Below are positions 51,713 through 61,132 of a stretch of 64,000 nt of DNA, piece by piece. The notes under the pieces are model-generated. The model was not told the DNA's origin, ran no database searches, and saw only the letters and a program-made list of their open reading frames with translations. The stretch lies in NCBI GenBank assembly GCA_027533395.1, contig JAPZUF010000004.1, positions 124,001 to 188,000 on the forward strand. The letters run 5' to 3'. The position numbers were made by a program, and so were the translations under genes. Position 1 is the stretch's first letter. Each line of letters begins with the position of its first letter. The stretch is from Cyclobacteriaceae bacterium (lineage in GTDB: Bacteria > Bacteroidota > Bacteroidia > Cytophagales > Cyclobacteriaceae).

Positions 51713-53848
51713 TTATTTTGAAAGATCTAGGGTTATGCCTGCTAACCAAGTGTTTCCGGCACGATCTGTTCCCCAAAACTGGCGGCTGTCGTTGTTAAAA
51801 ATGTTTCTACCGTTTACAAATAGTGTAACACTTTTTATCTGATACGATACTTTAGCATTTACTAACATAATGTCGTCTATTTTCTGATCGACTTCAGCAT
51901 ATTGTGTTTGTGCCGACATATAATAGCCCGTTACATTTAAGCTTAAATTTTTAATAGGATTGTATTGCAAATAATATCCTCCATATACTGATGGTGTAGC
52001 GCGGTGTTTGCTATTGCTGTAGGTTACAGGTTCGCCAATTTGCGTGCCTACTTCTTCAGTGTTATAAGAAGATGGTAAGTTTTTGGTTTCCGTTTTTTGC
52101 CAAGTTAAGAAAGGCTTAATTTGTATTTTTTCGTTAGGCACAAAATTGACTGCTAAGGTTGCACCAGTTTGTGTTGCCTCGGTTGGTACGTTTAAAAATT
52201 CTTGTCGTAAGGGAACAGTTGGTGCTAAACGTTGGCTTGTTAGCAAGGCGCTAAACTGATCTGCCTTTTGTAAAAAGCCATCGATATCTACTTGTAAAGA
52301 TTTACTCACTTTAACTCTATAGCCCAACTCAACCATTTGCACAGTAAACAAATCTAAATTTTTGTTACCTACGCGGTTTAAGTTAATGCCAGGCGCTAGC
52401 GGAGCGATAAAATTTAAATCGTTGTTACCAATAAACGAACCGCTGTTAGATTGTGTAAGGGCAAAACGAATTAAATTGTTTTCATTCAACTTGTAAGTAG
52501 AAGCTAATTCGTAAGCGAGGTAAACATCATCGTGCGAAGAAAATTTATCAGCACGCAAGGCGGCTAACACGCGAAGATTTTTAACAAGGCTGATATCGGT
52601 ACGGATGAAACCCGAAACAGTTGTAATGGTTGCATCCTCTCCATTTAAGAAGGTTAGTCCTGCGTTTTTGTAATCACCATCGCCATACGTTGCACTTTGA
52701 AAACTCGCACCTGGAATTAGTGTTCCAATATTTCTTAATGTAAAAGTATATTCAGCATTAGCTTCGCTTACTCTGAAATCATAACGATTAGGCGATGTTT
52801 CGTAAGCAAGATTATCACTACCGGTTAAGAAAGAACCTCTGAAAGAAAAATCTTTAACTTTAGATGCAAGATTAAAGTAAGAGGTCTTAGACTCATTAAA
52901 GGTTAATGGAATCTCTCCTGATAAAATATTTCCTAAAAATACTTTTTGTACTTCGCTTTGTTGTGTACCAAAAGCAAGTTCGAAATTGATGTCTTCACTT
53001 TCCTTATACTGTACAATACCGTTGGCTCCCCATTTATTCATAGCTAAAGACGAATTAGGATATTGATCTTTTAAATTCGTGATCGTGTTAGTTGGATTTG
53101 AATTAAATAATGCTTGCATCTCATCTACCGTAAAAAAGTTATTTGCTTCTGGCAGAAAATACGTTTCGTCAAACCTGTTTCTTTGTTGAAAGTTAACGGA
53201 TGCCTGTGCACTTACTTTTCCGAAGTTTTTACCTACAACACTATTGGCAATAAAAGTATTTTGTGTTCCGCCTTGCACATTTGCAAACACATTTGTTTTG
53301 TCTTTCTCTACTCGTTTGGTAATAATATTGATTACACCCGTAACTGCATTAGGGCCAAACAAAGGGGCAGAAGGACCGCGCACAATTTCTATTCGCTCCA
53401 CATCATTCAAATCTATGGGCAAGGCCTCCCAAAAAGTACCCCCAAGGTTATGGTTAAACACAGGTCTATTATCAATCATCACTAAGGTTGCCAGGTTATT
53501 TCTGGTGTATATTTCACTATTGCGTAAAATATTATCGAAACCACGAATGTGTATGTCGTAATTCCCATTGCTTTGTTCGCGAACAATTACACCTGGTGCC
53601 AAGCGCAAAGCTTCCATAATGGACGTTACGCCCGACTTATCTATTTCAGCTTTTGTAATCGTATAGCTGGAAAGTGGTGCATCGAAAAGTGTTTCACTTT
53701 TTTTTGATGCTGAATTGATGGGAATGTTCATCAATTCTTCGAGAGACATCTCGTAGATGTCTTGATTTGTTTGCTCTTCCTGAGCAAACAAGCCGGTAAC
53801 ACTTGCAAATAAAACAAGTGTGGTTAAAAGGAGGTTTTTTTGGTTCAT
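51713..53848 (-). CDS. TonB-dependent outer-membrane receptor
   Basis: A 711-residue barrel protein. ATG 53848 places a signal peptide (NLLLTTLVLFASVTGLFAQ) at the start. The plug domain includes 'ETLFDAPLSSYTITKAEIDKSGVTSIMEALRLAPGVIVREQSNGNYDIHIRGFDN' and 'VERIEIVRGPSAPLFGPNAVTGVINIITKR', the classic TonB plug motif. The C-terminal strand WLAGITLDLSK ends close to the aromatic signal. The motif near residue 25-30 'EEQTNQDIYEMSLEELMNIPI' resembles the N-terminal region of a CirA/BtuB-like receptor. Substrate unknown. Confidence 0.92.
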   Translation of the reverse strand: MNQKNLLLTTLVLFASVTGLFAQEEQTNQDIYEMSLEELMNIPINSASKKSETLFDAPLSSYTITKAEIDKSGVTSIMEALRLAPGVIVREQSNGNYDIHIRGFDNILRNSEIYTRNNLATLVMIDNRPVFNHNLGGTFWEALPIDLNDVERIEIVRGPSAPLFGPNAVTGVINIITKRVEKDKTNVFANVQGGTQNTFIANSVVGKNFGKVSAQASVNFQQRNRFDETYFLPEANNFFTVDEMQALFNSNPTNTITNLKDQYPNSSLAMNKWGANGIVQYKESEDINFELAFGTQQSEVQKVFLGNILSGEIPLTFNESKTSYFNLASKVKDFSFRGSFLTGSDNLAYETSPNRYDFRVSEANAEYTFTLRNIGTLIPGASFQSATYGDGDYKNAGLTFLNGEDATITTVSGFIRTDISLVKNLRVLAALRADKFSSHDDVYLAYELASTYKLNENNLIRFALTQSNSGSFIGNNDLNFIAPLAPGINLNRVGNKNLDLFTVQMVELGYRVKVSKSLQVDIDGFLQKADQFSALLTSQRLAPTVPLRQEFLNVPTEATQTGATLAVNFVPNEKIQIKPFLTWQKTETKNLPSSYNTEEVGTQIGEPVTYSNSKHRATPSVYGGYYLQYNPIKNLSLNVTGYYMSAQTQYAEVDQKIDDIMLVNAKVSYQIKSVTLFVNGRNIFNNDSRQFWGTDRAGNTWLAGITLDLSK

Positions 53849-53917
53849 GGCACAAAATTGCACAGAACCTATTGTTTAGGTTTTTAACTCTTTCGTTCTA
53901 AGCCACGCAAGTAAGAT

Positions 53918-54946
53918 TTAGTTGTACTTCACGTAATGTTCCCACTTATCAATCAGTTGAACAAAATCTTCTGGAAGCTCACTTTCAAATTGTACAAATT
54001 TTCCACTGTGAGGATGCACAAAGCCCAAAGTTTTAGCATGTAAGGCTTGGCGCGGCATTACTTCAAAACAGTTATCTACAAATTGTTTGTATTTAGAAAA
54101 CACTGTGCCTTTCACAACCTGGTCGCCACCGTAAGTGGCATCATTAAATAAGGGATGCCCGATGTATTTCATGTGTGCGCGTATCTGATGTGTTCTGCCC
54201 GTTTCTAGTTTGCATTCAATTAAGGATACATAACGCAAATTTTTTAAAGTTTTATAATGTGTTACCGCTCTTCTTCCAAAATCTCCTTCCGGAAAAGCAG
54301 CTGTAACGCGCCTATCTTTTAAACTTCTGCCAAGATTAACATTGATTGTTCCCGCTTCAGGTTGTGGTTCGCCCCACACAATCGCCCAATATTTTCTTTC
54401 TATGCTGTGATCAAAAAATTGTTTAGCTAAATGCGTAAGTGTGTGTTCGTCTTTGGCAATTACCAATAAGCCTGAAGTGTCTTTATCGATGCGATGCACT
54501 AAACCCCGTCGGCCATCATTACCCGGCATGGTAGGTAATTGTTGAAAATGATAAGCAAGTGCATTTACCAAAGTGCCACTCCAATTTTGGTAAGCCGGAT
54601 GCACCACCATGCCTGGAGGTTTATTGATGATGAGTAAGTAATCATCTTCATACACAATGTTAAGCTGAATATTTTCGGGCTTTACATCTGTATCGCGTGG
54701 AGGTTTGGGTAAGGAAATTGTGATGACATCCGCAGGATGCACGCGATAATTAGATTTTACTATTTTATCATTAACTTTTACAAAACCGGCATCAATTCCA
54801 TTTTGAATCTTAGAACGTGTAACGCCTTCTAACTTATCATTTAAAAACTTATCTATTCTGATTAAGCTTTGACCGGGATCTACAACAAGTTTTTTGTGTT
54901 CAAATAATATATCGTCTGATTCTTCAAGTAATTCATCTTCTGTCAT
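53918..54946 (-). CDS. RluA-family 23S rRNA pseudouridine synthase
   Basis: A 342-residue enzyme of the RluA/RluD family. The N-terminal S4 RNA-binding domain ('IRIDKFLNDKLEGVTRSKIQNGIDAGFVKVNDKIV') is followed by the catalytic domain with 'LLIINKPPGMVVHPA' and the active-site segment GLVHRIDKDTSGLLVIAKD (catalytic Asp). 'ETGRTHQIRAHMKYIGHPLFND' is also conserved. It isomerises uridines in 23S rRNA. A TACCTTTG box lies four bases upstream of the ATG, so the transcript may be leaderless. Confidence 0.94.
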   Translation of the reverse strand: MTEDELLEESDDILFEHKKLVVDPGQSLIRIDKFLNDKLEGVTRSKIQNGIDAGFVKVNDKIVKSNYRVHPADVITISLPKPPRDTDVKPENIQLNIVYEDDYLLIINKPPGMVVHPAYQNWSGTLVNALAYHFQQLPTMPGNDGRRGLVHRIDKDTSGLLVIAKDEHTLTHLAKQFFDHSIERKYWAIVWGEPQPEAGTINVNLGRSLKDRRVTAAFPEGDFGRRAVTHYKTLKNLRYVSLIECKLETGRTHQIRAHMKYIGHPLFNDATYGGDQVVKGTVFSKYKQFVDNCFEVMPRQALHAKTLGFVHPHSGKFVQFESELPEDFVQLIDKWEHYVKYN

Positions 54947-54950
54947 GCGA

Positions 54951-54978
54951 CAAAGGTAAGGCTTTGCGCATAAAACAA
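54951..54978 (-). promoter_or_regulatory. -7 box (and possible -33) for the rluD-like gene
   Basis: On the minus strand TACCTTTG (54951-54958) matches TAnnTTTG, ending 4 nt before the ATG at 54946. TTG at 54976-54978 is 17 bp upstream, slightly short of the usual spacing. Confidence 0.4.
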
Positions 54979-55021
54979 ATTGTTGACTGAAAGTAATTGT
55001 TGCAATTTATTATCTTTAACA

Positions 55022-55723
55022 ATGAACTTTCTTAGTCTTCTTGCAATCGCATTAGCACCCGGTATAGCCATTGCTTTATATGTTTATCTAAAAGACAAAC
55101 ACGAGCGAGAACCTATCTCGCTTTTGCTCATGAGTTTTTTATACGGAGCATTAAGCACAATCGTGACTTTGCTGATAAGCTGGCCGGTATATGCTAACTT
55201 TTCATTTCATGAAGGAGATGCTTTTGCTTTATTCAATAAGGCATTTTTTGCTGTTGCCTTAGTAGAAGAATTCAGCAAATTTATTTTCGTTAGATTTATT
55301 TTATATCGAAACAAAAATTTTAACGAACCATTTGATGGCATTGTTTATGCCTTAATGGTAAGCATGGGTTTTGCCACACTCGAAAATGTTTTATATACCT
55401 TTAACTACGGATTTGAAACAGGCATTTTGCGCATGTTTACAGCTGTGCCAGCACATGCCACCTTCGGTATATTAATGGGATATTTTTTAGGTAAAGCAAA
55501 GTTTGACCATAAGAATGAAGGACTATTAGCCTTTACTGCCTTAATGATTGCCACTTTATTTCATGGAGCTTACGATTATTTTTGGTTTATCTCCTACATA
55601 CCAGGGATTTGGATAGGAGCGATTTTATCATTAGTAGTTGGAGTATGGCTATCAATTAAAGCTATCGGGCTTCATCAAAAAATATCCCCTTTCTCAAAAA
55701 CTGATAATAATCAGGAAAATTGA
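55022..55723 (+). CDS. PrsW-family intramembrane metalloprotease
   Basis: A 233-residue membrane protein with about seven helices. PrsW features: 'YLKDKHEREPISLLLMSFLYGALST', VALVEEFSKFIFVRFILYR (EEF), 'DGIVYALMVSMGFATLENVLY', and 'PAHATFGILMGYFLGKAKFD' (His motif) with HGAYDYFWF. ATG 55022 follows a region without a clear RBS; a longer upstream reading is rejected because it is not hydrophobic and starts with a rare codon. Substrate unknown; relatives cleave anti-sigma factors. Confidence 0.9.
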   Translation: MNFLSLLAIALAPGIAIALYVYLKDKHEREPISLLLMSFLYGALSTIVTLLISWPVYANFSFHEGDAFALFNKAFFAVALVEEFSKFIFVRFILYRNKNFNEPFDGIVYALMVSMGFATLENVLYTFNYGFETGILRMFTAVPAHATFGILMGYFLGKAKFDHKNEGLLAFTALMIATLFHGAYDYFWFISYIPGIWIGAILSLVVGVWLSIKAIGLHQKISPFSKTDNNQEN

Positions 55724-55760
55724 ATATTGAAAACTGAAAGAAATTTTTGTAAGTTAAAAC

Positions 55761-56201
55761 ATGATTCATTACTTGGTTTACATAAGTGTAGCTGCTAGAA
55801 CCTTAACAGAAGAAGACTTGTTTGCTATATTAAAAACAAGTACGCACAACAATCAACGCGATCAGATCAGCGGTATGTTACTTTACTGCGGAGGCAAGTT
55901 TATTCAAGTTTTAGAAGGCCCGAAAGAAAGAATTAATGAGGTCTTCGAAAAAATTTCCATGGATCCACGTCATAAAAGAATTGCCATGTTGCTGGAAGGA
56001 AATCTAACAGAAAGAAACTTTGCCGGCTGGAACATGGGTTTTAAATCAATCAGTCCTGAAGAACTTGAACAAGTATCTGGTTTTAGAGATATCGAACAGT
56101 TTTTCAGAGAAACAACGATAGAAGATAAAAGCCACCCGGCATTGGTTTTTCTTAAATTATTCTATCAGAAGAATAACTCAGACCATCTTCAAATGATTTA
56201 A
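55761..56201 (+). CDS. BLUF-domain blue-light photoreceptor, single domain
   Basis: A 146-residue flavin-binding protein. The family's Tyr is Tyr 7 (MIHYLVYISVAARTL), the Asn is about residue 31 (THNNQRDQISGMLLY), and the Gln is Gln 49 (CGGKFIQVLEGPKERI); 'NFAGWNMGF' (about 82-90) supplies the Trp/Met segment that tunes the photocycle. The C-terminal 40 residues form a helix with no output domain. It may signal through protein partners. It stands 37 bp after PrsW on the same strand. Confidence 0.9.
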   Translation: MIHYLVYISVAARTLTEEDLFAILKTSTHNNQRDQISGMLLYCGGKFIQVLEGPKERINEVFEKISMDPRHKRIAMLLEGNLTERNFAGWNMGFKSISPEELEQVSGFRDIEQFFRETTIEDKSHPALVFLKLFYQKNNSDHLQMI

Positions 56202-56273
56202 CCAATCGTGTAAATCATTTAATTTTCAGCTTCCTTCTTTGTAGTTTAGCACACGTTACAATAAACTGTTTGT

Positions 56274-58430
56274 ATGAAACAATTGATTTACCTTTTACTC
56301 TTTCTTCCACTTGTTACACAAGCTCAAAAAAATATCACAGTAGATGATTTCACTACCAAAAATGTTTTCATCAGTAAAACAGTAGGTGGCATCAACTGGA
56401 TGCAGAACGGACAATTTTACACTTCTATCAATAACAATAAAATTATCCAATACAACATCAGCACAGGGTTGCCAACGGATACATTGGTAGATGGTAATAC
56501 ATTAAAGCCAGCACTTCAAATAGACGATTACAACTTTAGCGCGGATGAAAAGAAAATTTTAATTCTAACCAATACAGAACAAATCTATCGCTGGTCATTT
56601 AGAGCAGAATATTTTGTGTATGATATCAACACAAAATCTACTAGAGCATTATCAAGCAACGGTAAACAATCTTATGCTACCTTTTCACCAGATGGAAGCA
56701 AGATTGCTTTCGTTCGTAACAACAATCTTTTTTATGTAGATATCAATACCAACGAAGAAATCGCTGTAACAACAGATGGTAAATTCAATAGCATTATCAA
56801 TGGAAGTACGGATTGGGTCTATGAAGAAGAATTTAGCTTTACAACTGCTTTTGGCTGGTCGGCAGATAGTAAGAAATTAGCTTACTACCGTTTCGATGAA
56901 AGTAATGTTAAAGAATACAACATGCAGAAATGGAACCAAGGTGCTTTGTATCCGCAAGATTATCGCTTTAAATATCCTAAAGCTGGCGAGCAAAATGCCA
57001 GCGTAGAAATTTTTGTTTACGAGTTGCCAACAAAAAAATACAATAGAGTGGATATTGGTTCAGAGAAAGATCAATACATACCACGCATCAACTGGACAGC
57101 CAACCCAGATGTTTTATCGGTTAGAAGATTAAATAGATTACAAAACAAACTTGATATTCTACATTATACCGTAAGTACACAAAACACAAAAACTATTTTG
57201 ACAGAAGAAAGCAAAACTTATATTGATATAACAGATGATTTAACCTACCTGGCAGATCAAAAACATTTTATCCATTCAAGCGAAGCCAAGGGGTATAATC
57301 ATTTATACTTATACACGGTAGAAGGAAAATTAGTGAAGCAACTAACCAGCGGAAACTTTGATGTTACTGCTTACTATGGAATTAATGAGAAAACAAAAAC
57401 TTTGTATTATCAATCTGTAGAAGCATCGCCACTGCAACGCCAATTATATAGTATTACCTTAGATGGTAAAAACAAAAAACAACTAACAACAGGCGCGGGC
57501 TCACACCAAATCAATTTCAGTCGCGATTTTGCTTATTATATCGATTACCATAGCTCAGCTTTAAACCCTGTTGTGGTTTCATTATTCGAAACAAAGAAAA
57601 ATAAACTCGTTAAAGTTTTAGAGAAGAATGAAGGTTTACAAAAAACAGCAAAAGAATATGGTTTAACAGCAAAAGAATTTTTCACCTTTCCTACTGTTGA
57701 CGGAACTATATTAAATGCTTTCATACTGAAGCCAAAGAATTTTGATGACACAAAAAAATATCCGGTAGTATTGTATCAGTACAGCGGCCCGGGTTCGCAA
57801 AACGTGGCAGACAATTGGGGAGGAAGTCATTATTATTTTCATCAATTATTAGCTCAAAAAGGATTTATTGTTGTTGTAGTGGATACACGCGGAACAGGTT
57901 ACCGAGGAGAAGCTTTTAAGAAACTCACTTATAAACAATTAGGAAAATACGAGTTGGAAGACCACGTGGCAACTGCTAAATATTTAAGTGGATTACATTA
58001 TGTAGATAAAGATAGATTAGCCATTTGGGGTTGGAGTTATGGTGGTTACATGGCATCGCTTGCCATGACAAAAGCCAGCGGTACATTTAAAGTTGGCATA
58101 GCCGTAGCGCCAGTAACCAACTGGCGATATTATGATACCGTATATACAGAACGTTATTTACAACGCCCCCAGGATAATGCATCTGGCTATGATGATAACT
58201 CACCATCTACACATGCAGCTAAACTACAAGGAAAATTTCTATTGATACATGGAACTGGTGATGATAACGTTCACTATCAAAACTCGTTGGTGTTACAAGA
58301 AGCATTGGTAAATGCTGGTAAACAATTTGATTCCTTCTTTTATGTAGATAAACACCACGGCATTCAAGGAGCAAGAACCAGACAGCATTTATACACTATG
58401 ATGTTGAATTACTTTATTGAAAACTTATAA
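56274..58430 (+). CDS. S9 prolyl oligopeptidase-family dipeptidyl peptidase (DPP-IV type)
   Basis: A 718-residue protein with a signal peptide (LIYLLLFLPLVTQAQ), a beta-propeller domain over about residues 50-470, including NGSTDWVYEEEFSF, whose Glu pair matches the DPP-IV N-terminus-binding motif, and an alpha/beta hydrolase domain with Ser 588 (AIWGWSYGGYMA), Asp 663 (LIHGTGDDNVHYQ) and His 695 (DKHHGIQGARTRQHLY). It removes N-terminal X-Pro/Ala dipeptides, probably in the periplasm. It is followed 19 bp later by the RNA-ligase-like gene. Confidence 0.95.
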   Translation: MKQLIYLLLFLPLVTQAQKNITVDDFTTKNVFISKTVGGINWMQNGQFYTSINNNKIIQYNISTGLPTDTLVDGNTLKPALQIDDYNFSADEKKILILTNTEQIYRWSFRAEYFVYDINTKSTRALSSNGKQSYATFSPDGSKIAFVRNNNLFYVDINTNEEIAVTTDGKFNSIINGSTDWVYEEEFSFTTAFGWSADSKKLAYYRFDESNVKEYNMQKWNQGALYPQDYRFKYPKAGEQNASVEIFVYELPTKKYNRVDIGSEKDQYIPRINWTANPDVLSVRRLNRLQNKLDILHYTVSTQNTKTILTEESKTYIDITDDLTYLADQKHFIHSSEAKGYNHLYLYTVEGKLVKQLTSGNFDVTAYYGINEKTKTLYYQSVEASPLQRQLYSITLDGKNKKQLTTGAGSHQINFSRDFAYYIDYHSSALNPVVVSLFETKKNKLVKVLEKNEGLQKTAKEYGLTAKEFFTFPTVDGTILNAFILKPKNFDDTKKYPVVLYQYSGPGSQNVADNWGGSHYYFHQLLAQKGFIVVVVDTRGTGYRGEAFKKLTYKQLGKYELEDHVATAKYLSGLHYVDKDRLAIWGWSYGGYMASLAMTKASGTFKVGIAVAPVTNWRYYDTVYTERYLQRPQDNASGYDDNSPSTHAAKLQGKFLLIHGTGDDNVHYQNSLVLQEALVNAGKQFDSFFYVDKHHGIQGARTRQHLYTMMLNYFIENL

Positions 58431-58449
58431 ATAACCCTCTCCCTCGGCC

Positions 58450-59034
58450 ATGTTGATGAACAGCCCAAATTCAACTTCAGCGGCTGAGGGGCGTTATTTT
58501 ATAGCCATTCTTCCGCCCCATGAAATTGCGCAAGCATTTGAATCACACAAAAAATTTTGTGCAGAACATTTTAACTCAAAAGCGAGTTTACGCTCACCAG
58601 CACACATAACCCTAGCTATGCCTTTTTTATGGAAACTGAAAAAGGAAGAAAAATTGATACAGATATTAAATGATTTTTGTGTAAACCAGAAAGAATTCGA
58701 TATCAGTATTAATGGTTTTGCTGCTTTTGCACCGCGTGTCATTTATGCGCAAGTTGAAACCAATCAGCTATTGTTAACCTTTCAGAAGGAGCTGGCCACT
58801 TATCTAAGATTGAAAGCAAATTTATTTCATCCTAACCGATATGATTTGCCATATCATCCGCATCTAACTATTGCATTTCGCGATTTAAAAAGAGAAGTGT
58901 TTAATGATGCTTTTGCACATTTTGAAAAAACACATTGTTTTTGTCAATGGCAAGTTTCTTCTATTACGCTGCTTAAACAGGAAAATAAAATTTGGCAATC
59001 TTATCAGAATTTCTATTTGAAAGTAATTTCATAA
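58450..59034 (+). CDS. 2'-5' RNA ligase family (LigT/2H phosphoesterase) protein
   Basis: A 194-residue 2H-superfamily protein with two HxT motifs: SPAHITLAMPF (about residues 53-63) and 'LPYHPHLTIAFRDL' (about 130-143). These enzymes are cyclic phosphodiesterases or ligases for RNA ends. ATG 58450 or, two codons later, 58456 could be the start. Its gene follows the peptidase and precedes the thioredoxin-like gene, but I see no functional link. Confidence 0.85.
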   Translation: MLMNSPNSTSAAEGRYFIAILPPHEIAQAFESHKKFCAEHFNSKASLRSPAHITLAMPFLWKLKKEEKLIQILNDFCVNQKEFDISINGFAAFAPRVIYAQVETNQLLLTFQKELATYLRLKANLFHPNRYDLPYHPHLTIAFRDLKREVFNDAFAHFEKTHCFCQWQVSSITLLKQENKIWQSYQNFYLKVIS

Positions 59035-59075
59035 ATTTAAAATAATTAACTTGTACAAGTCCCGGAACTTACACT

Positions 59076-59693
59076 ATGGAAAAGCAAAACCATACCTTTT
59101 TGGTTGTATTGATTCTATTCATGTGTTTAGCCGGAATAGCCTTTACTTTCTGGAGACAAGAAATGCAATATCTTTTGCCAACTCCAAAGCCAACGCAACT
59201 TAAACAAGTAAAGGCTGGCGAAACAATCAATATTAAAGCATTTAATTTTCAGTTAAAAGAAAATAAACCACTCTTAATTCATTTTTTCAATCCTGATTGT
59301 CCGTGTTCCAGGTTTAATTTAAAACATGTTAAAGAATTAATCAGTCAATACAAAAATGATTTTCAATTCATTGCTGTAGTTCCAGCTTATGCAGATGTAG
59401 AAAGTGCAAGAGAAAAATTAAATGATTTACCCATCCGTGTTTATCAAGACAACAATAAAGATGATTTAGCAAAAACATTAGGCGTTTATGCAACACCTCA
59501 AGCTGTTGTTCTCAATGCAAGAAATGAAATTTATTATAAAGGCAACTACAACAAAGCCCGGTATTGCACACTAAAAGAAAGCAGTTATGCAGCGCTAGCC
59601 ATGGAAGCCTTGCTAAATAATGAACCACCTCCGGCTTTTGGTTTACTGGCAAGTACGGCATACGGCTGCGAATTACCCTCCAATAAAAATTGA
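59076..59693 (+). CDS. Membrane-anchored thioredoxin-like protein with a Cys-Pro-Cys motif
   Basis: A 205-residue protein: N-terminal helix (FLVVLILFMCLAGIAFTFW), then a thioredoxin fold with 'LLIHFFNPDCPCSRFNLKHVKEL' containing Cys-x-Cys (CPC) in the active-site position instead of Cys-x-x-Cys, and 'LGVYATPQAVVLNARNEIYYKGNYN' (cis-Pro loop). It resembles DUF6436-type proteins. Probably periplasmic and redox-active, though the CxC arrangement makes the activity uncertain. Its stop overlaps a TTG of the next frame, and the GAF gene follows at 59699. Confidence 0.75.
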   Translation: MEKQNHTFLVVLILFMCLAGIAFTFWRQEMQYLLPTPKPTQLKQVKAGETINIKAFNFQLKENKPLLIHFFNPDCPCSRFNLKHVKELISQYKNDFQFIAVVPAYADVESAREKLNDLPIRVYQDNNKDDLAKTLGVYATPQAVVLNARNEIYYKGNYNKARYCTLKESSYAALAMEALLNNEPPPAFGLLASTAYGCELPSNKN

Positions 59694-59698
59694 TCAAT

Positions 59699-61132
59699 AT
59701 GAATCAGATATCATTAAAAAAAGCAAAAGACAAAACTATATTTGAAGCCATTACGATGCGCTCAAATAAAATCATGAGCATTGCGCTCTGGATTTATTTT
59801 GCAGTAGGTATTTTATTAGCGTTCTATTATGACACTTTCTTATTGGCCATCAGCATAGGATCACTTTGCTTAGTTGCCTTTTATGCAAGCAAAACACTTT
59901 TACCCAAGAGTAACTTATATCAATATGTGTTAGCTGTAATCTTTGGTATTTTTTCAGCTCTATATATTTACCAAATGCATGGTATGTTCGAAATGCATTT
60001 TATGTTTTTAGTTGGCTCTGCTTTATTAATTACTTATCAAAATTGGAAATTACAATTGCCGCTTCTGGTCTATATTGTTTTACACCACGGTTCATTTGCT
60101 TATTTGCAGTATAACGGGATGAAAGAAATTTATTTTACTCAATTAGAGTATATGGATTTACAAACATTCTTGATACATGCTACTGTTGTTACTGTTATCA
60201 TTTTTATAAATGGCATGTGGGCTTATGATTTAGCAAAGAAAACAACTACTGAGAGCATGGCACAAAATGCCTTTCAGAGTCAGTTAGAAACAGTAAACCA
60301 AAATATTGGATTTGCTGAAGAAATAAGCAAAGGCAATTTGAACATGGATTATTCTGTTAATAATGATAATGATGAATTAGGTAAAGCATTATTGAAGATG
60401 AGAGAAAATCTTTTGCTTTCTGCTGATCGGGAGAGAAAGGAAAAGTACATAACACAAGGTTCAGCAACGATAGGAGAAATCTTACGCAAGTATGCTGATA
60501 ATGCTGAACAATTAGCCAACGAATTAGTAAGAGAAATAGTCAAGTACACAAACTCTAACCAGGGAAGTTTATTCTTATTGGAAAAAGAAGAAGATACAAA
60601 AGAAGAATATCTTCAATTAGCTGCCTGTTATGCTTACGACCGAAAGAAGTTCTTTGAAAAGAAAATAGCTGTAGGAGAATCTCTCGTAGGACAATGCTTT
60701 ATTGAAAAAGATTTGATTTTGATGACAAACGTGCCACAAGATTATGTTAAGATTACTTCAGGTTTGGGCTTAGCTACTCCAACTTGTATATTATTGTTGC
60801 CTTTGATTTCAAATGAAGAAGCCACTGGTGTTTTGGAAATCGCATCGTTTGAAAAATATGATGAGGCACACATTGAGTTTTTAAAGAAAGCAGGAGAAGC
60901 CATTGCATCAGCCATCTTAAATGTAAAAACAACAGAACGTGTAAAATATTTATTAGAAGAATCACAACAACGAAGCGAAGAATTGCGCACGCAAGAAGAA
61001 GAAATGCGCCAGAACATGGAAGAACTCAGCGCAGTACAAGAACAATTAAACAGACAATTGCAAGAAGCAGAACGCGTGCAAAAAGCCTTAAAAGAAGAAA
61101 ATGAAAAATTAAAAGCACAGCTTATGAAATAA
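59699..61132 (+). CDS. Membrane GAF sensor with terminal coiled coil and no catalytic output domain
   Basis: A 477-residue protein. Six or so helices (residues 28-175) are followed by a linker 'LETVNQNIGFAEEISKGNLNMDYSV.NDNDELGKALLKMRENLL' (HAMP-like), a GAF domain ('QGSLFLLEKEEDTKEEYLQLAACYAYDRKKFFEKKIAVGESLVGQCFIEKDLILMTNVPQDYVKI'), and a coiled coil (LLEESQQRSEELRTQEEEMRQNMEEL to KLKAQLMK). No kinase, GGDEF, cyclase or DNA-binding domain is seen. ATG 59699 is used; the TTG at 59690 is less likely. It may signal through coiled-coil contacts with an unlinked partner. Its stop lies in one arm of a palindrome. Confidence 0.8.
   Translation: MNQISLKKAKDKTIFEAITMRSNKIMSIALWIYFAVGILLAFYYDTFLLAISIGSLCLVAFYASKTLLPKSNLYQYVLAVIFGIFSALYIYQMHGMFEMHFMFLVGSALLITYQNWKLQLPLLVYIVLHHGSFAYLQYNGMKEIYFTQLEYMDLQTFLIHATVVTVIIFINGMWAYDLAKKTTTESMAQNAFQSQLETVNQNIGFAEEISKGNLNMDYSVNNDNDELGKALLKMRENLLLSADRERKEKYITQGSATIGEILRKYADNAEQLANELVREIVKYTNSNQGSLFLLEKEEDTKEEYLQLAACYAYDRKKFFEKKIAVGESLVGQCFIEKDLILMTNVPQDYVKITSGLGLATPTCILLLPLISNEEATGVLEIASFEKYDEAHIEFLKKAGEAIASAILNVKTTERVKYLLEESQQRSEELRTQEEEMRQNMEELSAVQEQLNRQLQEAERVQKALKEENEKLKAQLMK

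Noticed and set aside
59690-59698. TTG start of the GAF protein overlapping the thioredoxin-like gene
   Set aside because: ATG 59699 three codons later is a better start and costs no conserved sequence.
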